Part shown: positions 32,990 to 41,705 of the stretch, one piece after another
Layout of the letters: each line of letters starts with the position of its first letter
Position numbering within the stretch: position 1 is the first letter of the stretch
From: Paracoccaceae bacterium
GTDB taxonomy: Bacteria > Pseudomonadota > Alphaproteobacteria > Rhodobacterales > Rhodobacteraceae
DNA: 42,317 nt
NCBI GenBank assembly: GCA_030148745.1
Contig: JASBSV010000082.1
Location: 1 to 42,317, forward strand
Reading direction: 5' to 3'
Translations under genes and position numbers: made by a program
Notes under the pieces: generated by a model
Seen by the model: only the letters and a program-made list of their open reading frames with translations
What the model was told of the DNA's origin: nothing
Databases searched by the model: none

Positions 32990-33018
32990 GCCGGCCTGTT
33001 TTCAGGCCGGCTTTTTCT
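32990..33018 (+). terminator. Rho-independent terminator after phaB
   Basis: GCCGGCCTG (32990-32998) and CAGGCCGGC (33003-33011) form a perfect 9-base stem with a TTTT loop, followed by TTTTTCTTT. It lies about 22 bases after the phaB stop. Confidence 0.93.
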
Positions 33019-33083
33019 TTGCAGTTGCCATGGTATGGTCCGGTACCGGCGCAGCGTCCGCCTGACAGGAAAGACAGCTTCGA

Positions 33084-33965
33084 ATGACCAGATCCCGGGC
33101 GACGACAATTGGCTTTGGCGCGGTGCTTTTATGGTCGCTTCTGGCGCTTTTTACCGTCGGCTCAGCGCCCGTTCCGCCGTTTCTTCTGAACGCGCTGGGC
33201 TTTACAATCGGCGGGGCCATCGGTGTCTTGTGGATCGTCGCAAAAGGTCAGACCGGGGTTCTGCGAAACATACCGCCCGGGGTTTATGCCTTTGGCACGC
33301 TCAGCCTTTTTGGCTATCATGCCCTCTATTTTTCGGCCCTGAGGATCGCCCCGGCGGCCGAGGCCGGGCTGATCGCCTATCTCTGGCCGCTGTTGATTGT
33401 GCTCTTTTCCGGCCTTCTGCCGGGTGAACGGCTAAGGCGCGGGCATGTCGGGGGCGGGCTGATCGGTTTTGCCGGGGCGGCCGTGATCCTGTCCAAAGAC
33501 GGGATCTCGATCCAAAGCGGGGCGCTTGCCGGTTACGGCCTTGCCGCGCTTTGTGCACTGACATGGTCGTCCTACTCGGTCATTTCGCGGCGTCTGGGTT
33601 CGGTACCAACCGCCGCCGTTACCGTTTTTTGCATTGGCACTGCACTGCTTTCGCTTGCGGCGCATTTTCTGTTTGAAGAGACGGTCTGGCCGGTTGGGCT
33701 GACCGGCTGGGGCGCGGTCATCGGCCTTGGTCTGGGGCCGGTCGGGCTTGCCTTTTATATCTGGGATATCGGCGTCAAACAGGGCGACATTCAGCTTTTG
33801 GGCGTTGCATCCTATGCCGCGCCCTTGCTGTCGACACTTGCCTTGATACTGGCGGGTTTCGCGCCGGCCTCCTGGCCGCTTTTGCTTGCGGCCGGGTTAA
33901 TCACAGCCGGCGCCGCGCTCGCCGCCAGGACGAGCGTAAAACAGAACCGGTTAACGCCGCGCTGA
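33084..33965 (+). CDS. EamA/DMT-family permease
   Basis: A 293-residue inner-membrane transporter with about ten helices arranged as two EamA repeats, starting MTRSRATTIGFGAVLLWSLLALF. The halves meet around the GKDG/QSGALAGYG region (about 140-160); the second repeat includes LGPVGLAFYIWDIGVKQGDIQLLG, the typical DMT loop. The layout, with HALYFSALRIAPAAEAGLIAYLWPLLIVLFS, is closest to the YddG-like aromatic amino acid exporters; the true substrate cannot be read from the sequence. It stands as a single gene after the phaB terminator, and its 3' end overlaps the small DUF465 gene on the other strand. Confidence 0.88.
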   Translation: MTRSRATTIGFGAVLLWSLLALFTVGSAPVPPFLLNALGFTIGGAIGVLWIVAKGQTGVLRNIPPGVYAFGTLSLFGYHALYFSALRIAPAAEAGLIAYLWPLLIVLFSGLLPGERLRRGHVGGGLIGFAGAAVILSKDGISIQSGALAGYGLAALCALTWSSYSVISRRLGSVPTAAVTVFCIGTALLSLAAHFLFEETVWPVGLTGWGAVIGLGLGPVGLAFYIWDIGVKQGDIQLLGVASYAAPLLSTLALILAGFAPASWPLLLAAGLITAGAALAARTSVKQNRLTPR

Positions 33966-34121
33966 AGCGCGCTGAATTTCTTCCTTGAGGCGTAGTTTCT
34001 GCTTCTTCATTTCAGCTACCGCGAGTGGATCAATCGCCGGGCTACGCTGGGCCTGTTCTACTTGATCCGAGAGGTGTTGGTGTTTCTTCCGAAGCTCCTG
34101 AAGATGCGAACTCAAGGTCAT
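33951..34121 (-). CDS. YdcH/DUF465 family small protein
   Basis: A 56-residue, highly charged helical protein, MTLSSHLQELRKKHQHLSDQ, followed by VEQAQRSPAIDPLAVAEMKKQKLRLKEEI. The pattern of an N-terminal helix, a short SPAIDP turn and a second Lys/Glu-rich helix with the LKxEI ending is the DUF465 (YdcH-like) signature. AGGAGG lies seven bases before the ATG. The last 15 bases overlap the end of the convergent permease gene. The function is unknown. Confidence 0.85.
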   Translation of the reverse strand: MTLSSHLQELRKKHQHLSDQVEQAQRSPAIDPLAVAEMKKQKLRLKEEIQRASARR

Positions 34122-34217
34122 TTACGTCCTCCTCTCAAAATGGGTTACAGGATGATTGCACCACAAATTCCATCATCTGTCACGCTTCATCCTGATTGTT
34201 ACTTAAGAACGGCACAG

Positions 34218-34241
34218 GCCCGCTAAAACCCCTTGGCGGGC
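34218..34241 (-). other. Hairpin after the trmN6 stop codon
   Basis: On the minus strand GCCCGC and GCGGGC pair (34236-34241 with 34218-34223) immediately after the trmN6 stop. The loop is 12 bases and no T-run follows. It may be a weak or factor-dependent terminator. Confidence 0.4.
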
Positions 34242-34994
34242 TTAATCCATGGACAGGGCGGCCCCCTCGCGCAAAACCGCGGAGATTTCAGGCCGATAGC
34301 TTTCGCGATCACCCTGATGTGCATCGCCGTCATGCAAAACCAGCGGCGCCAAAAGCTGGAACCGCGCGCGCGAGCCTTTGCGCGCACGCAATATAACCCG
34401 ATGTGCCGGCCGGCCCGACCGCCCCGTAATCGGAAGCACTCTGATCTGCCCCATGCGCGCATCCAGCGCCTGAAACAACTCAGGCAATCGGGCCGCATCC
34501 TGAATGATCGTCAGAACCCCCTTGGGGGCCAGCCTGCGCACCGCAGCATCGATCCAGCCGTCCAGGGGGGTAGCCTCGCGCATGGCAAAATCGCGTCCCT
34601 GGTCGGGCGATGGCGTTCCGCCGAACGGATAATAGGGCGGGTTGGCGATGACGTGATCAAAACTCATCGCGCGCAAGTTAACCGGCAGGGCGGTCAGATC
34701 TGCGGTGGTAACATCCAGCGCGACTGCATTAACTTGCGCATTGCGCCGGGCCAGATCGGCATAGTCGTTCTGAAGCTCAACCCCAAACTGCCTGAGCCCG
34801 GCCACGCGCGTACCCAGACAAAGGCTTGCCGCCCCAACGCCGCAACCCAGTTCAAGCACGGTTTGCCCGGGCGATGCCGGAACCGCGGCGGCCAGAAGAA
34901 CCGGATCGACCCCGGCGCGATATCCGACCTTGGGTTGAAGAACCGTAATCCGCCCGCCAAGGAAATCGTCGGATGTCAGCCCGGTTTTATCCAT
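34242..34994 (-). CDS. tRNA1(Val) adenine-N6 methyltransferase-like protein
   Basis: A 250-residue class I SAM-dependent methyltransferase of the TrmN6/YfiC group, which modifies A37 of a valine tRNA in E. coli. The start MDKTGLTSDDFLGGRI is followed by a YRAGVDPVLLAAAV stretch, the SAM-binding VLELGCGVGAAS (46-57) and the catalytic NPPY (118-121), typical of N6-adenine enzymes. A long in-frame extension upstream lies inside the DUF2007 gene and is rejected. The 5' end overlaps DUF2007 by eight bases, so the two are coupled. The specific tRNA target is inferred from family resemblance. Confidence 0.85.
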   Translation of the reverse strand: MDKTGLTSDDFLGGRITVLQPKVGYRAGVDPVLLAAAVPASPGQTVLELGCGVGAASLCLGTRVAGLRQFGVELQNDYADLARRNAQVNAVALDVTTADLTALPVNLRAMSFDHVIANPPYYPFGGTPSPDQGRDFAMREATPLDGWIDAAVRRLAPKGVLTIIQDAARLPELFQALDARMGQIRVLPITGRSGRPAHRVILRARKGSRARFQLLAPLVLHDGDAHQGDRESYRPEISAVLREGAALSMD

Positions 34995-35202
34995 CCAGTG
35001 AGATATCGTTGTCGTGAAGCACCGCGCGCGCACGAAACAGATCGCGGTCCGCAACCATCAGGCGGCGCGGCAATACGCCTATTGAACCCTCAAGCGCGCT
35101 CATATTTACGTCAAGGGGAAACACCTTTATATCCTCGCCCTCAAGCAAGGCGGTTGCAAAGGCGATGATTGTCGGGTCATTGGTGCGCAAAAGCTCTTTC
35201 AT
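34987..35202 (-). CDS. DUF2007 family small protein
   Basis: A 71-residue protein, MKELLRTNDPTIIAFATALL, followed by EGEDIKVFPLDVNMS and RRLMVADRDLFRARAVL. DUF2007 proteins are small ferredoxin-like-fold proteins that bear a distant likeness to PII-type signalling domains; no function is settled. It is the first gene of a two-gene unit with the methyltransferase and is divergent from the polyprenyl synthase gene, separated by 68 bases. Confidence 0.88.
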   Translation of the reverse strand: MKELLRTNDPTIIAFATALLEGEDIKVFPLDVNMSALEGSIGVLPRRLMVADRDLFRARAVLHDNDISLDG

Positions 35203-35270
35203 AAAGAACGAGATAAAGGCAAGCTACCGGCTTTGTCGAGCCGTGATAAGCGAGAACTGACAGGACAGAG

Positions 35271-36272
35271 ATGAGCTTGGACAACGCCACCCAGAAGCCT
35301 CACGACAGATTAAGCGGCGTGTTGAGCGCTGAAATGGAGGCGGTCAACGCCCTGATCCGCACGCGCATGGCATCAGAACATGCGCCGCGGATCCCCGAGG
35401 TAACAGCGCATCTTGTCGAGGCCGGGGGCAAGCGCCTGCGTCCGATGTTGACCCTGGCCGCCGCCAGATTATGCGACTACGCGGGCCCGTTTCACATCCA
35501 TCTGGCCGCCACGGTCGAGTTCATTCATACCGCAACGCTTTTGCATGACGACGTTGTCGATGAAAGCGACCGCAGACGCGGGCGCCCGACGGCCAATCTG
35601 TTGTGGGACAACAAGTCCAGCATCCTTGTCGGCGATTACCTTTTTGCCCGTTCCTTCCAGTTGATGGTGGAAACCGGATCCCTGCGGGTTCTGGACATTC
35701 TTGCCGACGCCTCGGCCACAATCGCCGAAGGCGAGGTTCTGCAACTGACAGCGGCGCAAAATCTTGCCACCGACGAAGAGATCTATCTGCAGGTGATACG
35801 CGGCAAGACCGCCGCGCTTTTTGCCGCTGCCTGCGAGGTGGGCGGCGTCATCGCCGGTGCGCCCGAAACCTCGGTCGAGGCGCTTCGCACCTATGGTGAC
35901 GCTTTGGGTATCAGCTTTCAGATTGTCGATGATCTTTTGGATTATGGCGGATCGTCCGAAGCCACAGGCAAGAACATCGGCGATGATTTTCGCGAGGGCA
36001 AGCTGACGCTTCCGGTGATCAAGGCTGTCGCCGCCGCATCAGACGAAGAGCGCGGCTTTTGGGCCCGGGTTATCGAAAAGCGTGATCAGAAAGACGGTGA
36101 TCTGGAACACGCGCTAACCCTTTTGGCGCGCCATGACGCAATGGACCAGACCCGGCAAGAGGCCGTGCGCTGGGCAAATATTGCCAAGAACGCTCTGGAA
36201 GTTCTGCCCGCCGATCCGATCCGCGACATGCTGTCGGATCTTGCCGATTACGTCGTCGCGCGGATCAGTTAG
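35271..36272 (+). CDS. ispB: Long-chain trans-polyprenyl diphosphate synthase
   Basis: This enzyme makes the polyprenyl side chain of ubiquinone by adding isopentenyl units to an allylic primer. The 333-residue protein has the primer-binding GGKRLRPML (52-60), the first aspartate-rich motif DDVVD (93-97) in LLHDDVVDESDRRRG and the second DDLLD (220-224) in QIVDDLLDYGG. The GKTAALF segment is also conserved. Alphaproteobacteria of this group normally carry ubiquinone-10, so decaprenyl is the expected product, though octaprenyl cannot be ruled out from sequence. GACAGGACAG precedes the start. It converges on ispE. Confidence 0.93.
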   Translation: MSLDNATQKPHDRLSGVLSAEMEAVNALIRTRMASEHAPRIPEVTAHLVEAGGKRLRPMLTLAAARLCDYAGPFHIHLAATVEFIHTATLLHDDVVDESDRRRGRPTANLLWDNKSSILVGDYLFARSFQLMVETGSLRVLDILADASATIAEGEVLQLTAAQNLATDEEIYLQVIRGKTAALFAAACEVGGVIAGAPETSVEALRTYGDALGISFQIVDDLLDYGGSSEATGKNIGDDFREGKLTLPVIKAVAAASDEERGFWARVIEKRDQKDGDLEHALTLLARHDAMDQTRQEAVRWANIAKNALEVLPADPIRDMLSDLADYVVARIS

Positions 36273-36300
36273 GACAGCGGCATCCCGGCCAGCGCCTGCG

Positions 36301-37116
36301 CTATCGCAGCGCGGTCGCAACCGCCCACCACTGGGGAAAGCGACCTCCAAGGGTATCTGCCGCCGCCGTCGCTGCCTCTTCCGTCAGGAATATCGCAAAA
36401 CAGGTAGCGCCCGAGCCTGACATGCGCGCCAGCCTGGCACCCTCAAGCCTCTGCAGCGCGTCAAGACAGGTGGCTATCTCCGGTACAAGTTTGGTTGCCG
36501 GGATTTGCAGATCATTGCGCTGACGACCAAGCCAACCGAGGAAATCGGCCTCTGAGATGTCTTCGAGTGTCGGGTTTTTCTTATTCCTCAGGGCGCTGAA
36601 TATCGCCGGCGTCGGTGCCGAGTTCCCCGGATTGCACAGCACCGCCCAAAGCGGCGGATGTGCCGGGACAGGCGACAAATGTTCCCCGATACCCCGCATG
36701 CGCCGCGGCGCCGCTGCAAGGCAAACCGGCACATCGGCGCCAAGGGAAAGAACATCGTCCGGCAGGGGCAGATCCCAAAGCTGCGACAGTGCCCGCAGGC
36801 TGGCCGCCGCATCTGACGAGCCGCCGCCGATACCTGCAAAAACCGGCAGGTTTTTGTGCAGTGTGATCGCCGCGCCGCGGCCCGGGCCCAGATACCGCGC
36901 GGCCCTGAGCACCAGGTTGCCGTCATCCTTTGGAACATCCGCAGCAAACCGGCCGGTTACCTCAAGCGTCAGCCGGTCAGCGGCGCGCACCTCTACCCGG
37001 TCGCCCACATCGGCAAAGGTCACGTAGCTGTCCAGCAGGTGATACCCATCCGGTCGCTGACCGGTGACGTGAAGCGCAAGGTTTATCTTGGCCGGCGCAA
37101 AGGCCTCAACCTTCAT
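36301..37116 (-). CDS. ispE: 4-diphosphocytidyl-2-C-methyl-D-erythritol kinase
   Basis: The fourth enzyme of the MEP isoprenoid pathway, a GHMP-family kinase that phosphorylates CDP-methylerythritol. The 271-residue protein starts [19 protein letters not shown], with Lys10 in PAKINL and the [10 protein letters not shown] motif. The ATP-binding [15 protein letters not shown] (91-105), the catalytic Asp in LGADVPVC and the C-terminal MSGSGATCF are all present. The in-frame extension upstream is shadow sequence of the TPR gene. Its first 11 bases overlap the end of the TPR gene, implying co-transcription. Confidence 0.96.
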   Translation of the reverse strand: MKVEAFAPAKINLALHVTGQRPDGYHLLDSYVTFADVGDRVEVRAADRLTLEVTGRFAADVPKDDGNLVLRAARYLGPGRGAAITLHKNLPVFAGIGGGSSDAAASLRALSQLWDLPLPDDVLSLGADVPVCLAAAPRRMRGIGEHLSPVPAHPPLWAVLCNPGNSAPTPAIFSALRNKKNPTLEDISEADFLGWLGRQRNDLQIPATKLVPEIATCLDALQRLEGARLARMSGSGATCFAIFLTEEAATAAADTLGGRFPQWWAVATALR

Positions 37117-38818
37117 TGGCCACCGAAATCGGTTTACCGCCCTCTTCCTTGAGAACCTCGTCCAGACCCACCTCAAGCTTGCGGCGAATCCGTTTGGCCT
37201 CATCCGGCTCAGGTCCGAAGGACAGGGCGCGCTTCCACTGAAACTCGGCCTCGCGCTTGCGTCCGACGGCCCAATAGACGTCGCCGACGTGATCATTGAC
37301 CACCGGGTCAAGCGGCATGAGCGCGACCGCGCGCTCCATCGGGGCGACAGCATCATGATAGCGCCCCAACCGGAACAACCCCCAGCCCAGACTGTCGATG
37401 ATATAGCCGCTGTCGGGCGAGGCTTTGACAGCCTTTTCAATCATCGCCAGCGCCTCATCCAGCTTGGTGTTCTTTTCAAGCAGCGAATAACCGAGGTAAT
37501 TCAAAACCCGCGGCTCGTCAGGGCGCAGTTTGAGGGCAAAGCGAAGATCCGCCTCGGCCTTGTCCCACTGGCCAAGCCGTTCGTAACTGATCCCGCGTAC
37601 ATAAAACGCGCGCCAGGTTGCATCCTGCGGAGTGTCGTAAAGCGCAATTGCTTTGTTGTACGCCTTGACCGCGCCGGCATAGTCGGACTGCTGGCGCAGT
37701 AGATCGCCCAGCGACATCTGTACGACTGGAAGCGTGCTGTAACGTGCGGCAAGCTGGCTCAGCACCTCGATCGCCCGGTCCGGCTTGCCATCCTGGCGCA
37801 GCGCCTCGGCCCGGCCCAGTTCGGCCGAATAATACTCGGGGTTGTCGCGGGGCACCTTATCATAGGCCTCGGTTGCCAGCTGAAACTGGTTAAGCCGCTC
37901 AAGCAGGCGGGCCGACAACAAGATGGCATCGACATGTGAGGGGCTAAGATGTTCAGCGGCGCGCGAAAACAAAAGTGTATATCCGGGCGCGGCATCGGCT
38001 GCCAAAGCGTTGGCGACCATGAAAAACACTTCGGCCATGCCGTCGCGCGCATTTCGCACCACAGTATAGGGCAGCGTTTTGCCTTCGGTCAGATCCGCCC
38101 GCATCTGGGCGATCGCCGGATCGGGGTCGGGGCCAAAGGCCTGATCGATCAGCGCGATCGCCTGATCGTTTCTTTCCAGCTGGCTAAGCACCTGAACCCG
38201 TGCTTCGGTTCCGCGCCGATCCAGCCGCATCGCGTTCTTGCCGTTGCCGGAAAACAGCTTTTCGGCACCTTCGAAATCACCCGCCGACGCCAGCGCCAAT
38301 GCCTTGTGGTAGCGCCCGAAACTGGCCAGCCCTTCGGTTTTGGAGATTGCATCGAACGCCTTGATCGCCGCCGACATATTGCCCTGATCAACCTCGGCCC
38401 AGGCCCGTGCCAGACCATCGACCAGCGGCATCACCTTCATACCGGCATCAAGATCGGCAAGCAGACCACCGGTGCGGCCACGGTCAAACGCGTCGATGAC
38501 CATCACAAGATTGGCGATCTGGCTATCGGACTGCAGCGATTGCATCCGCCGCGCCATCGGCACCGCGCGCTCGAAATCACCAAGATTTGCAAAGGCCGAA
38601 ACAGCGCTTTCCAAAAGAACCTGATTGGACGGGTCTTTTGCCAGGGCTTTGGTGAAATATTCCGAGGCGGATTTGAAATCGCTCAGAACTCCGGCCTCGC
38701 GCGCGGCCAGATAAGACCCCGCCAAACTGTCCGCACTAAGTGGCGGCGCAAGTGCCAGACCCAATAACAAAGCGGCAAAAGACGTTCTGAGCGGTTGAAA
38801 AGGCACTGGCATTCCCAT
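37106..38818 (-). CDS. Exported tetratricopeptide repeat protein
   Basis: A 570-residue protein with a signal peptide (about 1-30, [15 protein letters not shown]) and roughly ten or more TPR-like repeats across residues 45-545. Clear examples are [44 protein letters not shown] and a late [28 protein letters not shown] proteins act as scaffolds; this one is expected in the periplasm. Two ATGs, two codons apart, are possible starts. It lies between etf-QO and ispE on the same strand; a large hairpin separates it from etf-QO. No specific partner can be named. Confidence 0.9.
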   Translation of the reverse strand: MGMPVPFQPLRTSFAALLLGLALAPPLSADSLAGSYLAAREAGVLSDFKSASEYFTKALAKDPSNQVLLESAVSAFANLGDFERAVPMARRMQSLQSDSQIANLVMVIDAFDRGRTGGLLADLDAGMKVMPLVDGLARAWAEVDQGNMSAAIKAFDAISKTEGLASFGRYHKALALASAGDFEGAEKLFSGNGKNAMRLDRRGTEARVQVLSQLERNDQAIALIDQAFGPDPDPAIAQMRADLTEGKTLPYTVVRNARDGMAEVFFMVANALAADAAPGYTLLFSRAAEHLSPSHVDAILLSARLLERLNQFQLATEAYDKVPRDNPEYYSAELGRAEALRQDGKPDRAIEVLSQLAARYSTLPVVQMSLGDLLRQQSDYAGAVKAYNKAIALYDTPQDATWRAFYVRGISYERLGQWDKAEADLRFALKLRPDEPRVLNYLGYSLLEKNTKLDEALAMIEKAVKASPDSGYIIDSLGWGLFRLGRYHDAVAPMERAVALMPLDPVVNDHVGDVYWAVGRKREAEFQWKRALSFGPEPDEAKRIRRKLEVGLDEVLKEEGGKPISVANEG

Positions 38819-38834
38819 CTGTAAACGGACAATC

Positions 38835-38902
38835 GTGACAGACGGTAACCTGCGCCCCGGGCCATGTCTATCTCACGATAGAGGGCCCGGGGGGTTAGTC
38901 AC
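38835..38902. repeat. Large interrupted inverted repeat between etf-QO and the TPR gene
   Basis: Paired blocks, outer to inner, are GTGAC/GTCAC, TAACC/GGTTA, CCCCGGGCC/GGCCCGGGG (38855-38863 with 38884-38892) and TCTATC/GATAGA around a 4-base loop. In all there are 25 paired positions in 68 bases. It fills most of the 91-base gap. On the minus strand it begins eight bases beyond the etf-QO stop and ends 17 bases before the TPR start. No T-run follows, so intrinsic termination is not obvious. Confidence 0.8.
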
Positions 38903-38909
38903 GCGATTG

Positions 38910-40562
38910 CTACATATTGGGATAGTTGGGCCCATCACCGCCCTGCGGCGTGACCCATGTGATATTCTCGCTGGGGTCCTTGATATCGCAGGTCTTGCAG
39001 TGGACGCAGTTCTGAAAGTTAATCTGGAACCGGGGCTCTTTTCCTTCTTCGTCGATCACCTCGTAAACTCCGGCCGGGCAATATCGCTGGGCCGGCTCGG
39101 CGAATTTCGGAAAGTTAACGGAAATCGGGATGGAAGGATCGGTCAGCCGCAGATGACAGGGCTGACTTTCGGCATGGTTCGTCATTGAAAAACTGACGTT
39201 GGTCAAACGGTCGAACGACAGCTTTCCATCCGGCTTGGGGTAATCGATCGGCTTGAAATTCGCCGCTTCGCCCGTCGCCTTGGCGTCGGATTTACCGTGG
39301 CGCAGTGTACCAAACAGGCTGAACCCGAAAAGATCGTTGGTCCACATGTCAAACCCGCCAACCGCCAGCGAGGCCAGCAGGCCGAATTTCGACCACAGCG
39401 GCTTGACGTTTCTGACCTTTTTGAGGTCCTTGCCGACCGGCCCCGCGCGCAGGACGGCGTCATAATCAGACAGGACATCGCCCGAGCGCCCGCCCTTGAT
39501 CGCGGCATGGGCCGCTTCGGCCGCTGCCTTGCCCGAGAGCATCGCGTTATGGTTGCCCTTGATGCGCGGAACATTGACCAATCCGGCCGAACAGCCCAGC
39601 AAAGCACCGCCCGGAAAGGCGGTCTGTGGTATCGACTGATAACCGCCCTCACTGATGGCGCGTGCGCCATACGCCACCCGTTTGCCACCCTTCAGCAATT
39701 CAGCCACCATCGGATGGTGCTTGAAACGTTGAAATTCCATGTAAGGAAAAAGATAGGGGTTTGCGTAATTCAGGTGAACGACAAAGCCGATCAGAACCTG
39801 ATTATTCTCGGCATGATAGATGAATGAGCCGCCGCCCGCGCTCGAGTTCAGCGGCCAGCCCATGGTATGGGTGACGCTGCCCAAACGGTGCTTGGCCGGG
39901 TCGATCTCCCAGATTTCCTTCATGCCCAGACCGTATTTCTGAACATCGGAGTTCGCGGCAAGATCGTATTTGGCGATGACCTGTTTCGAAAGCGACCCCC
40001 GGACCCCTTCGGACAAAAGCACGTATTTTCCGTGCAACTCCATCCCCGGCTCATAAGCATCCGACGGCGTTCCGTCCGGGTTGAGGCCAAATTCGCCGGC
40101 TACCACGCCCTTCACCTCGCCGTTGTCGCCAAAGACCAGCTCGGAACAGGCCATTCCGGGGAAAATCTCAACGCCCAGCGCCTCGGCCTGCTCGGCCATC
40201 CAGCGACAGACATTGCCCATTGAAACGATATAATTGCCGTGGTTGTTCATCAGCGGCGGCATCGCGAAATTAGGAAGCCGCAGCCGGCCTGCCTCGCCCA
40301 GAAAATAGAAGTTATCGTCTTTGACCGGCACTGTGATCGGCGCGCCCATCTCGCGCCAGTTCGGCAAAAGCGCATCGAGCCCCGAAGGATCAAGGACCGC
40401 GCCGGAAAGAATATGCGCCCCTACTTCCGAGCCTTTTTCCAGGACAACGACCTGAAGCTCTGCATCCAGCTGCTTCAGGCGAATTGCCGCTGACAGGCCC
40501 GCCGGACCTGCGCCCACGATGACCACATCGTATTCCATTGCTTCGCGTTCAACCACTGTCAT
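38910..40562 (-). CDS. etfD: Electron transfer flavoprotein-ubiquinone oxidoreductase
   Basis: A membrane-associated enzyme that passes electrons from ETF to ubiquinone, linking acyl-CoA and amino acid oxidation to respiration. The 550-residue protein has an N-terminal FAD motif VVIVGAGPAGLSAAIRL (about 13-29), a GLGMKEIWEI stretch and the ubiquinone-binding region. The C-terminal [4Fe-4S] domain has ligands Cys495, Cys519, Cys522 and Cys525 in RYCPAGVYE and NCVHCKTC. The length is normal. AAGAGGATAAAGCG precedes the ATG. It lies downstream of soxR on the same strand, 71 bases away, and before the large inverted repeat. The usual gene name is etf-QO or etfD. Confidence 0.96.
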   Translation of the reverse strand: MTVVEREAMEYDVVIVGAGPAGLSAAIRLKQLDAELQVVVLEKGSEVGAHILSGAVLDPSGLDALLPNWREMGAPITVPVKDDNFYFLGEAGRLRLPNFAMPPLMNNHGNYIVSMGNVCRWMAEQAEALGVEIFPGMACSELVFGDNGEVKGVVAGEFGLNPDGTPSDAYEPGMELHGKYVLLSEGVRGSLSKQVIAKYDLAANSDVQKYGLGMKEIWEIDPAKHRLGSVTHTMGWPLNSSAGGGSFIYHAENNQVLIGFVVHLNYANPYLFPYMEFQRFKHHPMVAELLKGGKRVAYGARAISEGGYQSIPQTAFPGGALLGCSAGLVNVPRIKGNHNAMLSGKAAAEAAHAAIKGGRSGDVLSDYDAVLRAGPVGKDLKKVRNVKPLWSKFGLLASLAVGGFDMWTNDLFGFSLFGTLRHGKSDAKATGEAANFKPIDYPKPDGKLSFDRLTNVSFSMTNHAESQPCHLRLTDPSIPISVNFPKFAEPAQRYCPAGVYEVIDEEGKEPRFQINFQNCVHCKTCDIKDPSENITWVTPQGGDGPNYPNM

Positions 40563-40633
40563 CGCTTTATCCTCTTATCTGTCAGGAAAACCGTTAAACG
40601 ACAGTTGGACTTGTGGTCAATTGGAACACGACG

Positions 40634-41104
40634 TTACAGGTTCTGTTGGCGGCTATCGGGCGCTTTGGTCGCTGGTTTATCGCCCATAAGGTATCGCGGG
40701 CCGCTGCCGGCGCGGGCCGCAGCATCGCCCAGATTGTAAAGCGCGCAATTTGGCAGTGAAAGACAGCCGCAGCCGATACAGCCGTCCAGATTATCGCGCA
40801 GACGCTCCAACGTGTCGATCCGCGCATCCAAAGCCGCCCGAAACCCCTGACCGATGGCGGCCCAATCTTCCTTGGTCGGTGTGCGCCCCTGCGGAAGACC
40901 GGCAAGTGTCTGCTTTATCTCGCCCAGAGAAAATCCGAATTGCTTGGCAATCATCACAAAGGACAGGCGCCGGATATCCGATCTTAGAAACCGCCGCTGC
41001 CCGCCTGCGTTGCGTTCCGGGTGGATCAAACCTTCGGCCTCATAGAATCGAATGGCCGAAACCGTCATCCCGGTGCGCGCCGCAAGCTGGCCGATAGAAA
41101 TCAT
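40634..41104 (-). CDS. soxR: SoxR, redox-sensing MerR-family regulator
   Basis: A 156-residue transcription factor with an N-terminal winged helix MISIGQLAARTGMTVSAIRFYEAEGLI and a dimerisation helix. Its [2Fe-2S] cluster motif is Cys109, Cys112, Cys114 and Cys120 in CIGCGCLSLPNC, the same CX2CXCX5C spacing as E. coli SoxR. Oxidation of the cluster by redox-cycling compounds or nitric oxide switches the target promoter on. It is divergent from a VOC-family gene, with a dyad in the 83-base gap. There is no soxS nearby, as expected outside enteric bacteria. Confidence 0.96.
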   Translation of the reverse strand: MISIGQLAARTGMTVSAIRFYEAEGLIHPERNAGGQRRFLRSDIRRLSFVMIAKQFGFSLGEIKQTLAGLPQGRTPTKEDWAAIGQGFRAALDARIDTLERLRDNLDGCIGCGCLSLPNCALYNLGDAAARAGSGPRYLMGDKPATKAPDSRQQNL

Positions 41105-41115
41105 CGAAAAACCTC

Positions 41116-41146
41116 TTGACCTAAAGTTAGGTTTAGCAATTACAAA
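41116..41146 (+). promoter_or_regulatory. SoxR-type operator and 19-base-spacer promoter for the VOC gene
   Basis: A -35-like TTGACC (41116-41121) and a -10-like TACAAA (41141-41146) are separated by 19 bases, the over-long spacing used by MerR-family activators. The spacer contains the dyad ACCTAA-AG-TTAGGT (41119-41132), resembling SoxR boxes of the TTGACCTCAAGTT type. It lies between the divergent soxR and VOC genes. Confidence 0.7.
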
Positions 41147-41187
41147 CCTTCGGGCACAAGATCAACATCAACAGAAAGGATCACAAG

Positions 41188-41568
41188 ATGCCCGCACAGC
41201 TTGAACATCTCAATTACACTGTAAGCGATGTCCATAAAACCGCCGGCTGGATGCAGGATATCTTTGGCTGGCACATCCGCTGGGAAGGTAAATCAAAGGA
41301 CAAGGGATATACCATACACATCGGCACGCCCGATCAATATGTCGCGCTTTACGGCCGCGGCGACGTGACAACGAGCAAGGAAAACAGCTATGTCACCGCA
41401 GGTGGGCTGAACCATGTCGCGGTAACAGTCGATGATCTGGCGCCGGTCGAAGACCGGGTAAAGGCGCATGGTTTCCGCGTTGGCGATCATTACGACTATG
41501 AACCGGGTGTCCGGTTTTATTTTTATGACGACGACGGGATCGAGTATGAAGTGGTCAGCTATGACTGA
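41188..41568 (+). CDS. VOC-superfamily (glyoxalase-like) protein, SoxR-linked
   Basis: A 126-residue protein with two beta-alpha-beta-beta-beta modules of the vicinal oxygen chelate fold: LEHLNYTVSDVHKTAGW in the first and LNHVAVTVDDLAPVEDRV in the second, ending with DDDGIEYEVVSYD. The metal-binding candidates are His8, His75-type residues and the late Glu. Members include glyoxalase I, dioxygenases and antibiotic-binding proteins; the substrate is not decidable here. The divergent soxR and the operator-like dyad suggest induction by redox-active compounds, so detoxification or sequestration of such a compound is plausible. AGAAAGGATCAC precedes the ATG. Confidence 0.88.
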   Translation: MPAQLEHLNYTVSDVHKTAGWMQDIFGWHIRWEGKSKDKGYTIHIGTPDQYVALYGRGDVTTSKENSYVTAGGLNHVAVTVDDLAPVEDRVKAHGFRVGDHYDYEPGVRFYFYDDDGIEYEVVSYD

Positions 41569-41705
41569 AACCGATCGCGCCCATCGGCGGAATCCGGGGT
41601 ACAAACGCGCGCGCCCGACGCTTCCGGCTTGCAATTGATGGCCCTCTGAGGTCTGGTATCTGTTCAACAGAGCCCTAAATCAAAAGACCGAAAAGCCTGA
41701 GCACC

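Noticed and set aside
38910-39827. Plus-strand open frames opposite etf-QO
   Set aside because: They are shadows of the conserved [4Fe-4S] and FAD regions on the other strand.
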